NCBI GenBank assembly: GCA_913063055.1
Contig: CAJXZK010000004.1
Coordinates: 1-46,863, forward strand
Source of the DNA: an uncultured bacterium
GTDB taxonomy: Bacteria > Cyanobacteriota > Vampirovibrionia > Obscuribacterales > Obscuribacteraceae
DNA: 46,863 nucleotides
Direction: 5' to 3'
The notes beneath the pieces were generated by a model that worked only from the letters and a program-made list of their open reading frames with translations, did not search any database and was not told the origin of the DNA. Shown piece after piece: positions 7,293-15,374 of the stretch (its first letter is position 1; every line of letters begins with the position of its first letter). Made by a program: the position numbers and the translations under genes.

Positions 7293-8102
7293 TTACTTTT
7301 TCTGCTTTTGCTCGTCGCTGCTCCCCGACGCGAAATCTTTGGCAAGGTCAATAAGGTCATTTCTGTAGGCAGTAGAAATAATTACGTCCTTCAGGTCTTT
7401 GGTGCGTTTGTAGCCTTTAGGATATTCAAAATCGGATGCTTTGTAAGGTACTTTTTTCCAGCCGATAAATTCTACTGTGATCCTTTTTTTTGTTTCGCTT
7501 TCTGAGCGTGAGAAATTGAGCCATGGAACTGCAGATTTCTTGCGCCTCTCGATATCGCGTTTTTTCTGCTGTTCAGTTAATTTCTTTTCGGGCTGTTCTA
7601 TGCGGATAGGTATACCCGAAATATTGGCAGTGTTGAAATACCGTGCGATTACTTCCGGTATTTGTGGTGCCCCTTTGATCCCTTCAGGCACCCAGTAGGT
7701 TGAGCCATCCTCCATTCTGAGCCTGTTGCAAGGCAGTCCTTTTATTAATTCCGCACTTGTCGATTTTGGCTTCGCTGCCACACGTGTCGAATGTGTAGGC
7801 AGAATGGCTAAAATAAGGGAGCGATCGAAATTTTTCAGGTCAGTTATAAATTCTAGTTTGTCACCAGGGCGATAGCATGAAATTTTCCAAGTGGGGGCTG
7901 AAGCCACAGCAATTCCACCGTTGCCGGTATTTTCTATTCTGATGGCGTCTTCCGTGACAGAGTAATTATATGCGCCAGAGCCTGTGTGCAATGTTTGAAA
8001 AAACCATTGTTCTCTCGCCATGGCTGATTCTGCCAGGGCGGGAGAGAGCGATAACAGGATTACGGTGGCCAAGTGTTTCTGCCATGTGTAGCCTAGTACC
8101 AT
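7293..8102 (-). CDS. Secreted protein of unknown family (paralogue of 40152-40952)
   Basis: A 269-residue exported protein. The N-terminus has a short basic segment, the hydrophobic stretch LATVILLSLSPALAESAMA and a likely signal-peptidase site near residue 29. The mature part contains GGIAVASAPTWKISCYRPGDK and, near the end, VEFIGWKKVPYKASDFEYPKG. The secreted protein at 40152-40952 has the matching LLAKAPTWRVVLFNGITKK and TIKTVPLTPSLFTYPKN in the same order, so both belong to one family I cannot name. A Lys/Glu-rich segment (EKKLTEQQKKRDIERRKKS) lies in between and is absent in the relative. The gene is divergent from the polyketide operon, with 169 bp between them. Confidence 0.75.
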   Translation of the reverse strand: MVLGYTWQKHLATVILLSLSPALAESAMAREQWFFQTLHTGSGAYNYSVTEDAIRIENTGNGGIAVASAPTWKISCYRPGDKLEFITDLKNFDRSLILAILPTHSTRVAAKPKSTSAELIKGLPCNRLRMEDGSTYWVPEGIKGAPQIPEVIARYFNTANISGIPIRIEQPEKKLTEQQKKRDIERRKKSAVPWLNFSRSESETKKRITVEFIGWKKVPYKASDFEYPKGYKRTKDLKDVIISTAYRNDLIDLAKDFASGSSDEQKQKK

Positions 8103-8160
8103 GCGAATTAATCAATCTCCAGCAATGCCTCAAGATAATGATACTGCTCTTTCTATATCA

Positions 8161-8186
8161 TGTGGTCATTTAGCCGATTTACCACA
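8161..8186. promoter_or_regulatory. Inverted repeat TGTGGT-N14-ACCACA, operator candidate
   Basis: Perfect 6-bp half-sites at 8161-8166 and 8181-8186, with starts 20 bp apart (about two helical turns), lie between the divergent secreted-protein gene and the polyketide operon. The geometry fits a dimeric regulator; nothing identifies it. Confidence 0.3.
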
Positions 8187-8214
8187 AGCAAATTGGGCTG
8201 TGCTATCGGCACTA

Positions 8215-8243
8215 TTGAAATAGATTTTCGGTCATACTATCTT
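8215..8243 (+). promoter_or_regulatory. Candidate sigma-70 type promoter of the polyketide operon
   Basis: TTGAAA (8215-8220), a 17-bp spacer and TATCTT (8238-8243) precede the methyltransferase ATG at 8272 by a plausible leader of about 20 bases. The -10 matches consensus at four of six positions. Confidence 0.35.
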
Positions 8244-8271
8244 TTCGAGCAACGGGGTTAGAGTTTCTTTT

Positions 8272-9018
8272 ATGATCGCGCGCAACCGTGTACCAGAGTT
8301 AATGGATGACCCAAGTCTTGATTTCGAGAGTCATGCCGCTGCTCTGCGTGGTTTGGCACGGCTTAATGAAGCGAGTCTCAGCCCTGCTTCTATCTGGGCT
8401 GAAATAAAAGACGAGGCGCGTTTAGCTGCTAAGCCTTTGCGTATTCTTGATATTGCCACTGGTGGCGGAGATATCCCTATCGCTTTGTACCACAAGGCTA
8501 AACAGGCTGGGCTCACTCTTGAGATTGTCGGCAGCGATATCAGTTTAGATGCAATCAAGTACGCTAAATCGAATGCTCTGCAGAAGAAGGCCGAGGTGCA
8601 GTTTGTCCCTCTGAATGTTTTCGAAGATCAGCTGCCGTCTGGTTTTGATGTGGTCATGACTTCGCTCTTTACTCATCATCTTGATCCTGATGATGTGGTT
8701 GCGCTTTTGGCGAAGATGAGTTGTGCTGCTCGTTTGAAAGTGATAGTCAATGACCTTGTGCGTAGTGAGCTTTCCTATTGCTCTGTTTGGTTAGCTACTC
8801 GCCTTTTGAGCCGATCGGCTGTTGTGCATTACGATGGGCCGGTCTCGGTTAATGCTTCGTATACGGCCGCTGAGTTTCTCGATATGGCCAGGCGCGCCGG
8901 TCTAGTAGAGGTTGCAACAAGTGGCAGTGGCGCTAGTTCTCTGGTGGTAAAGTCTTTCCCTCCTTGCAGGCAGTTGCTAGTGTGGCGCCGAGGAGCTGAT
9001 GACCATGAGCCTTGTTAG
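8272..9018 (+). CDS. Class I SAM-dependent methyltransferase of the type III PKS operon
   Basis: A 248-residue enzyme with the Rossmann SAM-binding fold: motif I ILDIATGGGDIP (residues 58-69), the acidic end of strand 2 in IVGSDIS, and the post-motif VVMTSLFTHHLDPDDVVALL. The opening PELMDDPSLDFESHAAALRGLARLN is like methyltransferases that sit beside type III polyketide synthases. It is the first gene of a three-gene operon; its 3' end overlaps the FAD oxidoreductase gene by 14 bp. The likely job is O- or C-methylation of the polyketide product; the acceptor is unknown. Confidence 0.88.
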   Translation: MIARNRVPELMDDPSLDFESHAAALRGLARLNEASLSPASIWAEIKDEARLAAKPLRILDIATGGGDIPIALYHKAKQAGLTLEIVGSDISLDAIKYAKSNALQKKAEVQFVPLNVFEDQLPSGFDVVMTSLFTHHLDPDDVVALLAKMSCAARLKVIVNDLVRSELSYCSVWLATRLLSRSAVVHYDGPVSVNASYTAAEFLDMARRAGLVEVATSGSGASSLVVKSFPPCRQLLVWRRGADDHEPC

Positions 9019-10198
9019 CTCTGAAATATATGACGCTGTGATTATTGGTGCTGGCCCCGCCGGCTCTTTGGCGGCCTTGCACTTGGCTCGCTCTGGTAAG
9101 AATGTGCTTTTGCTTGATAAAGCTCACTTCCCGCGCTCTAAAGTCTGTGGTTGTTGCATTAATCAATCGGCCCGAAGAGTCTTGCAGCGCTCAGGGCTAG
9201 ACGCCATTTTGGTACAGGCTGGTGCGGTTCCCCTGAAGCAATTGCAGCTATTTGATGGTGCTCTCAATGCCACTGTTGAGGTGCCGGGTGGTCATGCCCT
9301 ATCGCGAGACTATTTCGATACGGCCCTGATTGACGCTGCTGTTGCTGCGGGGGCGCAGTTCTTACCAGGAGTGGCCGCCAAAGTTTGTCAAAGTAACGCG
9401 GGAGGCAGCCGTGTGCAGATTGCACAGCATGGTTTGCCAGCTTTTGCAGAAGGCTTAATGCAGGTAGTCGAGGGCAAAATCACTATTGTTGCTGATGGAT
9501 TAAATGGGCACGCTCTCGATCAATTGCCACAATTTGCCTCAAGCGTTGCTGCTAATGCCAGGTTCGGTTGTGGCACCACTATTGCGCCATCCAGTTCAAT
9601 CAATTCCTACTATCAGCCCGGTCGCATCTATATGGCTTGCCATCAGGGCGGTTATGTTGGTCTGGTTATTCTAGAGAACCATGCTATTGATATTGCTTGT
9701 GCTTTAGACCGCTCTTTTGTGCGCCAGAAAGAGAGCTTGCCGTCGGCTGTAGCTGAGGTTCTTGCTCAGTGCCGTTTGCCTTTGCCTGTGCCAGCAGAGC
9801 AGTTCGCCGGCAGTCATTGGCACGGAACCGATGCGCTCACAAGGAAGCGTAGCAAAATTTCGGGTCAACGTATTTTTGTCATTGGCGATGCTTGCGGTTA
9901 TCCTGAGCCACTGACTGGAGAAGGCATTGCCTGGGCGCTAGAGTCGGCCGAGGCGGTTGTACCTCTGGCTCTGGCGGCCATTGATTGCTGGGGTGATGAC
10001 CTGGCTGTCCGCTGGCAGCAGGTGCACGGGAGGCTTGTAAGTAAGCGTCAATTGAAGAGTCGTTTAATTGCTTATAGTCTGCGCAATCCGCTGTCTCGAT
10101 GGGGCGTCTTACAGGCGATCTCAATTTTTCCCATACTGGCGCAAGCAGTTGCTGCTAGTCTTACTCACCAACCAAAACAAAGTGTCGTTAGCAAATGA
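9005..10198 (+). CDS. FAD-dependent oxidoreductase (geranylgeranyl-reductase/halogenase-like) of the type III PKS operon
   Basis: A 397-residue flavoprotein with the dinucleotide-binding motif GAGPAG near the N-terminus, FPRSKVCG (the PxxKxCG-type signature shared by geranylgeranyl reductases and related monooxygenases) and the second FAD motif VIGDACGYPEPLTGEGIAWA. It probably oxidises, hydroxylates or reduces the polyketide or its ring. ATG 9005 is chosen because AGGAG lies nine bases before it; an in-frame ATG at 8999 is only three bases from that site. The gene overlaps the methyltransferase before it by 14 bp and the PKS after it by an ATGA junction. Halogenase activity is unlikely because I do not see the WxWxIP motif. 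Confidence 0.88.
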   Translation: MSLVSSEIYDAVIIGAGPAGSLAALHLARSGKNVLLLDKAHFPRSKVCGCCINQSARRVLQRSGLDAILVQAGAVPLKQLQLFDGALNATVEVPGGHALSRDYFDTALIDAAVAAGAQFLPGVAAKVCQSNAGGSRVQIAQHGLPAFAEGLMQVVEGKITIVADGLNGHALDQLPQFASSVAANARFGCGTTIAPSSSINSYYQPGRIYMACHQGGYVGLVILENHAIDIACALDRSFVRQKESLPSAVAEVLAQCRLPLPVPAEQFAGSHWHGTDALTRKRSKISGQRIFVIGDACGYPEPLTGEGIAWALESAEAVVPLALAAIDCWGDDLAVRWQQVHGRLVSKRQLKSRLIAYSLRNPLSRWGVLQAISIFPILAQAVAASLTHQPKQSVVSK

Positions 10199-11385
10199 AC
10201 TCATTGAAACAAATCACTACTTCTAGAATACTGGCCATTGGTACAGCATCTCCAATTGGCTCTATGAGCCAAGCGCAGTCTTGTCACCAGGCTCAAGAGT
10301 TTTTTCAATGTGATGAGAAGCGCGGTCGTTCATTGCGCATGCTCTACAAGCGCACTGAGATTGAAAATCGTTCGTTGGCCGTGATCACCCAAAAGAGCAG
10401 TGCTGGCAATTCAAGCAATTCAATTGATAGAAATCTTTTTCCCTCACCGAGTAACTCTAGCGATAGAGGGCCTGGTACTGCCGCTCGCATGGCACGCTAC
10501 AATCTTGAGATTGGTCCTCTAGCATTGGCTGCTTGTCGCTTAGCTCTTGAGCGAGCGCAGGTCGACGACACTGAAATTACTCATCTGGTAACGGCCTCTT
10601 GTACTGGTTTCGCTGCACCCGGATTTGACCTGGCTTTGATCAAAAACTTACCGCTTTTGCCCCATTGCCAGCGCACGCATATTGGCTTTATGGGCTGTCA
10701 TGGCGCGCTCAATGCCCTGCGAGTGGCTGATGCCTACTGCCGCGCTGATGCCAATGCCACGGTTTTAGTTTGTGCTGCTGAGTTGTGTTCTGTGCACATG
10801 CAGTATGAGTGGTCGGCACAGAGACTGGTTGCCAACGCCTTGTTCGCTGATGGTGCTGCGGCAGCGGTTGTGAGAGCTTCTGCTGGTTTAGTCGCGGCTG
10901 CTTCGGTTCCATCTAGTATGGCCTCTTCTGCTTCTATTTCTACCAACGCCTCAGGAGCCTGCCGGCCCCAGTATTTGTCGTCTCAATCAGTTGTCATCGC
11001 TAGCAGTTCAGAGACTATGAGTTGGGAGATTAGTGACAATGGCTTTGTTATGACTTTGTCTGCCGAGGTGCCAGATTTAATTGAGCAGCATTTGCCGGCT
11101 TTTTTAGAAAAGTGGCTAGGGCAGTCGGGTCTGTCTATCAGTGATGTTAAGAGTTGGGCTGTTCATCCTGGTGGCCCACGTATCTTGCAAGCGGTTCAAG
11201 ATAGCTTGCAATTAGATGAAGAGATGCTTTCGGCTTCTCGATACGTCCTTGCTGAGCATGGCAATATGTCATCACCAACGGTGCTATTTATTCTGCAAAG
11301 ATTGCTTCAGCAGGACGACAAATTTCCTTGTGTCATATTGGGCTTTGGGCCAGGCTTAACGGTAGAGGCTGCGCTATTAGGTTGA
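10195..11385 (+). CDS. Type III polyketide synthase (chalcone/stilbene synthase family)
   Basis: A 396-residue thiolase-fold enzyme that condenses an acyl-CoA starter with malonyl-CoA and cyclises the chain. The complete catalytic triad is visible: Cys168 in GFMGCHGALNALR, His324 in WAVHPGGPRIL and Asn357 in EHGNMSSPTVLFIL. The family-end signature GFGPGLTVE is also present. There are Ser/Ala/Asn-rich insertions near residues 70-95 and 230-275, making it slightly long for a bacterial member. It overlaps the FAD oxidoreductase by four bases (ATGA), so translation is probably coupled. Together the three enzymes suggest an alkylresorcinol, pyrone or related methylated phenolic; the starter unit cannot be read from sequence. 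Confidence 0.93.
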   Translation: MNSLKQITTSRILAIGTASPIGSMSQAQSCHQAQEFFQCDEKRGRSLRMLYKRTEIENRSLAVITQKSSAGNSSNSIDRNLFPSPSNSSDRGPGTAARMARYNLEIGPLALAACRLALERAQVDDTEITHLVTASCTGFAAPGFDLALIKNLPLLPHCQRTHIGFMGCHGALNALRVADAYCRADANATVLVCAAELCSVHMQYEWSAQRLVANALFADGAAAAVVRASAGLVAAASVPSSMASSASISTNASGACRPQYLSSQSVVIASSSETMSWEISDNGFVMTLSAEVPDLIEQHLPAFLEKWLGQSGLSISDVKSWAVHPGGPRILQAVQDSLQLDEEMLSASRYVLAEHGNMSSPTVLFILQRLLQQDDKFPCVILGFGPGLTVEAALLG

Positions 11386-11484
11386 TTTATTCGCTATAAT
11401 TGCTAAATTAGAGAGTTTAAGGGTGAAATTTACCCATCGGTTGATGACTTTTGTACGCAAGAATCTAGCCAGTGAGTGTTCAAT

Positions 11485-12018
11485 ATGCCTGACCCCATGA
11501 TGACTTGTCCTAATTGCGATCGCAAAGACCGCACCAGCTTTAGCAAGTGTCGCTTTTGCCATACCAGGTATGACGCAATTATTGAAAAGGAAAAATTTAA
11601 GTTAGACCCCCGCCTGATTGGCATTGTCTCTTTTGTTGTGGTCTTTGGTGCTGCCTTTAAGTGGGTTGATTATTCATATAAGCAGCAAAAAATAAAGAGC
11701 ATGGAGCCAATTGTCACCAGTATCAAAGCGGCAAATAGACCTAGAGTGATGGAGTTTTATGCTACTTGGTGCGGCCCTTGCAAAGAGTATGAGCCAATAA
11801 TTGAGGCAGCCCGAGTAAAGTATGCCGGGCGCGTAGATTTTGAAAGGCTCAATGTTGATGATAAGGCTAGTGCTGACAAGAAGCAGGCCCTAGACGTTAA
11901 GGCAATTCCCAAGACTTGCTTCTTTGACAACGAAGGAAATGAAGTTGAAGAGGTTGTCGGTGGGCTCGATCAAGATAAGCTCGAAATCAAAATTGGCAAG
12001 CTGCTACTGCCTAAATAG
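11485..12018 (+). CDS. Membrane-anchored thioredoxin-like protein with N-terminal zinc ribbon
   Basis: A 177-residue protein in three parts: a zinc-ribbon with Cys8, Cys11, Cys22 and Cys25 (CPNC...CRFC); one membrane helix at about residues 40-60 (LIGIVSFVVVFGAAF); and a thioredoxin domain with the active site WCGPC (Cys96/Cys99) and the cis-proline context KAIPKTCFF. The helix and the missing signal peptide suggest the zinc ribbon is cytoplasmic and the thioredoxin domain extracytoplasmic, so it could drive periplasmic disulfide exchange. ATG 11485 is used, with GTGAG upstream; a GTG at 11476 is also in frame. Its end lies only ten bases from the convergent lysC end. Confidence 0.87.
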   Translation: MPDPMMTCPNCDRKDRTSFSKCRFCHTRYDAIIEKEKFKLDPRLIGIVSFVVVFGAAFKWVDYSYKQQKIKSMEPIVTSIKAANRPRVMEFYATWCGPCKEYEPIIEAARVKYAGRVDFERLNVDDKASADKKQALDVKAIPKTCFFDNEGNEVEEVVGGLDQDKLEIKIGKLLLPK

Positions 12019-12028
12019 CTTTCTAGTT

Positions 12029-13279
12029 TTAGTCGTCGCTAAAGCTACTGTGCATGATTTTGCTGGCCTTGTCGGCGTCTTTGCCGCTGACCACACAGGT
12101 CAATTTCATTTCGCTGGTGGCGATCATTTTGATGTTAATGCCTGCCGCACCAAAGGCTTTGAAGACTGTCGCTGCTATGCCTGATTGACCGGCGAGACCG
12201 GCGCCAATCAAGCTCACTTTAGCGATATCTTCGTCGGCAATGACAGCGGTGGCAGAAAAGTCGCCTTTAATTGCTTCCAATACAGTTATGGTCTGGGCCA
12301 GGTCGGTGCTGTGCACTGTGAAGGTGATGTTGTTGTGGCCAGCCGTAGGGTGGAAGGCCTGCATAATCATGTCTATGACAATGTTGTTGTCGGCCAGGGC
12401 TTGCATGATAGTTCCGGCAATGCCAGGCTTGTCTGGCACGTTCATAATAGTGACGCAGGCTTGATCTTTGTCTACTGCTACACCACTGATGCTGCGATAA
12501 ATTTCCACCTTTTCTCCTTCGTTTGCGCCTTGGTCGATTATGGTGCCTTCGTGCTCTGGTTTGAAAGTGTTGCGCACACGCAGGCGCACTTTGTATTGGC
12601 GGGCTAATTCGACAGCTCGCGGGTGCAGCACTTGGGCGCCCAGGCGAGCCATTTCGATTACTTCGCCATAAGAAACCCGTTTTAAAAGCTTAGCTTCGCT
12701 AATGACATTGGGGTCGGCGGTATAAATGCCGTCTACGTCGGTATAAATATCACAGACATCGGCGTTGATTGCCGCTGCCAGAGCGCATGCTGTGGTATCG
12801 CTGCCGCCTCTGCCTAAAGTGGTAATGTCACCATCGGCGGTGACGCCCTGAAAGCCGGCTACCACTAAAACGTCGTGGTCGACCAGGGCGCGGTTGAGAT
12901 TGTCGCTGTTGATGTCGACAATGCGCGCCTTGCTGTGTACTTTTTCAGTGAATATGCCAATCTGTGGAGCTGTGAAAGAACGAGCGCTAATGCCCATTTC
13001 TTTTAGAGTGAGTGCTAGCAGGGTGATTGAAATTTGCTCGCCGGTTGAAAGCAGTGAGTCAAGCTCGCGCTTGTCTGGACTGCGGGAACACTGCACGCCC
13101 AGCTTCAACAGATAGTCGGTGGTGTCGCCCATGGCTGAAACCACTACTAAAATCTTCTGCTGGTCTTCGCTGCCTATTCTAAGGCGGTCGCGAATAATTT
13201 CGGCAACGTGCTGAATGCGTCCCAGGTTCTTTACCGAGGTGCCGCCGAATTTCAGCACTGAGGTTTTGACATTATTCAT
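12029..13279 (-). CDS. lysC: Aspartate kinase
   Basis: Aspartokinase phosphorylates aspartate, the first step toward lysine, threonine and methionine. The 416-residue protein opens with the kinase signature KFGGTSV, carries VVAGFQGVTADGDITTLGRGG in the substrate-binding region, and ends with two ACT regulatory domains (VTIMNVPDKPGIAGTIMQAL; VSLIGAGLAGQSGIAATVF), as in feedback-inhibited enzymes. I place the start at ATG 13279, whose sequence overlaps the thrB stop (ATGAATAATG), giving translational coupling; an earlier in-frame ATG at 13306 adds nine residues within thrB. It is the last gene of the hom-thrC-thrB-lysC operon. No terminator is obvious before the convergent thioredoxin gene. Confidence 0.95.
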   Translation of the reverse strand: MNNVKTSVLKFGGTSVKNLGRIQHVAEIIRDRLRIGSEDQQKILVVVSAMGDTTDYLLKLGVQCSRSPDKRELDSLLSTGEQISITLLALTLKEMGISARSFTAPQIGIFTEKVHSKARIVDINSDNLNRALVDHDVLVVAGFQGVTADGDITTLGRGGSDTTACALAAAINADVCDIYTDVDGIYTADPNVISEAKLLKRVSYGEVIEMARLGAQVLHPRAVELARQYKVRLRVRNTFKPEHEGTIIDQGANEGEKVEIYRSISGVAVDKDQACVTIMNVPDKPGIAGTIMQALADNNIVIDMIMQAFHPTAGHNNITFTVHSTDLAQTITVLEAIKGDFSATAVIADEDIAKVSLIGAGLAGQSGIAATVFKAFGAAGINIKMIATSEMKLTCVVSGKDADKASKIMHSSFSDD

Positions 13280-14204
13280 ACTGGGCCTGCAATCCTTTAG
13301 TGTCAACTCTCAAATCAAGTATCTGTGGCTTGTGCTGGCGCTTTTCTGCCCAGTGCTGCAGATAAGTTTTGATTTCAGCATGATTTCTTTCATGCACAAT
13401 TACCAGGCTGGATGATCCGGCCCCGCTGAGCACACAGCCTAAGGCTGGCGTTGAGGCCAGGTCGCGGCGCAGAGCTTGAAGTTCTGGTACCAGGTGTATG
13501 CGATAGGGTTCGTGAAGCTCGTCTAGTAGCGCTTCCCTTAAGGTGTCTTCGTCTTGGTTTACTGCGGCGGCAATTAAGAGGCCGGTGCGTTGGAGGTTTT
13601 TCACTGCTTGGCCCATGTTCACCCGTCGGGGAAGAACTCGGCGAGCCTCTTGGGTAGAGAGTTCGTATGGGGGAACCACCACCAGGGTGCGCCATTGCTC
13701 CGGCCAGGGTAAGCGTTGACAGATGGCCCGGTTGCCTTTTTGTCTGTATCCAGAAACAATGAAGCCCCCAAGAAGGCAGGCGGCAACGTTGTCGGGGTGC
13801 CCCTCCAGGCGAGCGGCACTGGCCAGTATTTGATCGCGGTCGGGTGCCGCACTGCTGCTAAAAGCTTGAGCGGCCCATAGGGCTGCCAGAATGGCTGTAC
13901 TGCTACTGCCCAGCCCACGTGCTAGGGGAATATCTGTTTCGATGGAGAGAGCTATATCGTCGGTTGGTCCTGAATAATTCTGACGAAATTGTTTGAAGAT
14001 CAAATTGTCTTCGTTGTCTGGAAGGCTTTGGGCGGCTGGTCCTATCAGGGTAATCAAACTTTGCCCAGCAGCTCGTTTTTCTGGTAGCCGCTCAAAGGTT
14101 ACTGTTGTATAGACCGAAAGAGCCAAGCCGAGAGTGTCGAAGCCCGGCCCTAAATTTGTAGTGCTGCCAGGCAGGCGCATTGTCAGTTTTTTCAATGGTG
14201 CCAT
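13272..14204 (-). CDS. thrB: Homoserine kinase
   Basis: A GHMP-family kinase of 310 residues that phosphorylates homoserine for threonine synthesis. The N-terminal motif PGSTTNLGPGFDTLGLAL corresponds to the usual PASSANLGPGFD; ATP-binding motif 2 is LARGLGSSSTAILAAL and the C-terminal GHMP motif is CVLSGAGSSSLVI. Length is normal for the family. The gene lies 41 bp after thrC and overlaps lysC by eight bases at its stop. Confidence 0.95.
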   Translation of the reverse strand: MAPLKKLTMRLPGSTTNLGPGFDTLGLALSVYTTVTFERLPEKRAAGQSLITLIGPAAQSLPDNEDNLIFKQFRQNYSGPTDDIALSIETDIPLARGLGSSSTAILAALWAAQAFSSSAAPDRDQILASAARLEGHPDNVAACLLGGFIVSGYRQKGNRAICQRLPWPEQWRTLVVVPPYELSTQEARRVLPRRVNMGQAVKNLQRTGLLIAAAVNQDEDTLREALLDELHEPYRIHLVPELQALRRDLASTPALGCVLSGAGSSSLVIVHERNHAEIKTYLQHWAEKRQHKPQILDLRVDTKGLQAQYE

Positions 14205-14245
14205 ATTGTTATTGTTACCCCTTGCTCAAATTCGTTAAAGGCCAG

Positions 14246-15367
14246 TCACAGTCCGATGGATTGCCGCAGTGCGCTGATTTCGGCTTCTACTGGGGTGAGA
14301 TCGACGGTGGTTACTTTTTGAGCGGTGTCTGGATCTTTTAAGCCATTGCCTGTCAGTACGCAGGCGACGGTGGCATCGCCGGGTATTAGGCCTGAGTTTA
14401 GATGCTTAATTAGACCAGCCAGGGAAGCGGCACTGGATGGCTCGCAGAAGATTCCTTCGGCTGTGCCCAGCATTTTGTATGCGGCCAGAATTTCTTCATC
14501 GCTGACCGAGTCAATTTTACCCTTTGACTCAGAAGCGGCTCGCACAGCTTCTTGCCAGCTAGCAGGATTGCCAATGCGAATGGCTGTGCCAATGGTCTCG
14601 GGGTTTTTGATTGGTTCGCCGCGCACTATAGCGGCTGAACCTTCCGCTTCAAAGCCGTGCATGCGAGTGATATTGCTTGCTGCTGTGATGCCTAATTCGT
14701 TGTAGAGCTTAAAGCCGCGCCAGTAGGCGCAGATATTGCCAGCATTGCCTACGGGAATGCAAAGATAGTCGGGCTGGCGCTCTAAAGCTTCTACTATTTC
14801 GAAAGCCGCTGTTTTTTGACCTTCCAAGCGGTAGGGGTTAATCGAGTTAACCACAGTGACCGGAGCTTGCTCAGCTAGCTCGCGCACCAGCTCTAGGGCA
14901 CGGTCGAAGTTGCCTTTGATCGGCACGATTTGAGCGCCATAGTGTATGGCCTGGGCTAGTTTTCCCAAGGCGACATAGCCATGGGGCAGTAAGACGTAGC
15001 ACTTCAATCCAGCTTTTGTGGCAAAGGCGGCTGCTGAAGCACTGGTATTACCGGTGGAGGCGCAGATTACCGCTCGCGCTCCTTCTTCGACTGCTTTAGA
15101 AATGGCCAGGGTCATGCCCCGGTCTTTGAAGCTGCCAGTAGGGTTTAAGCCTTCTAGTTTGAAATAGATTTTGAGCTGGGGATAGCCCAGTAGCTTTGGT
15201 ATGTTGCTAGCTTGAACTAAGGGGGTATTGCCCTCGCCCAGCGAAATTAAAGGGGTTTTGTCTGTGACCGGTAGGTGCCTTTTGTACTTCTCAATTAGAC
15301 CCGTTTTCTTGCAAGTGGCTGGGCAGTTGTATTGCTCTTGAATTTGCTCTTTGGTTTTTGATTGCAT
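14246..15367 (-). CDS. thrC: Threonine synthase
   Basis: A PLP enzyme of 373 residues converting O-phosphohomoserine to threonine. The PLP-binding lysine is Lys81 in [12 protein letters not shown]; the phosphate-binding loop is seen as [14 protein letters not shown], and [14 protein letters not shown] is the conserved substrate loop. N-terminal residues NCPATC hold two Cys; fuller zinc-binding pairs known from some relatives are not seen. The gene starts seven bases after the hom stop. Confidence 0.95.
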   Translation of the reverse strand: MQSKTKEQIQEQYNCPATCKKTGLIEKYKRHLPVTDKTPLISLGEGNTPLVQASNIPKLLGYPQLKIYFKLEGLNPTGSFKDRGMTLAISKAVEEGARAVICASTGNTSASAAAFATKAGLKCYVLLPHGYVALGKLAQAIHYGAQIVPIKGNFDRALELVRELAEQAPVTVVNSINPYRLEGQKTAAFEIVEALERQPDYLCIPVGNAGNICAYWRGFKLYNELGITAASNITRMHGFEAEGSAAIVRGEPIKNPETIGTAIRIGNPASWQEAVRAASESKGKIDSVSDEEILAAYKMLGTAEGIFCEPSSAASLAGLIKHLNSGLIPGDATVACVLTGNGLKDPDTAQKVTTVDLTPVEAEISALRQSIGL

Positions 15368-15374
15368 AAAGTTT

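Noticed and set aside
9005-10198. Flavin-dependent halogenase as function of the FAD enzyme
   Set aside because: The FAD motifs fit, but the tryptophan-halogenase motif WxWxIP is not seen.
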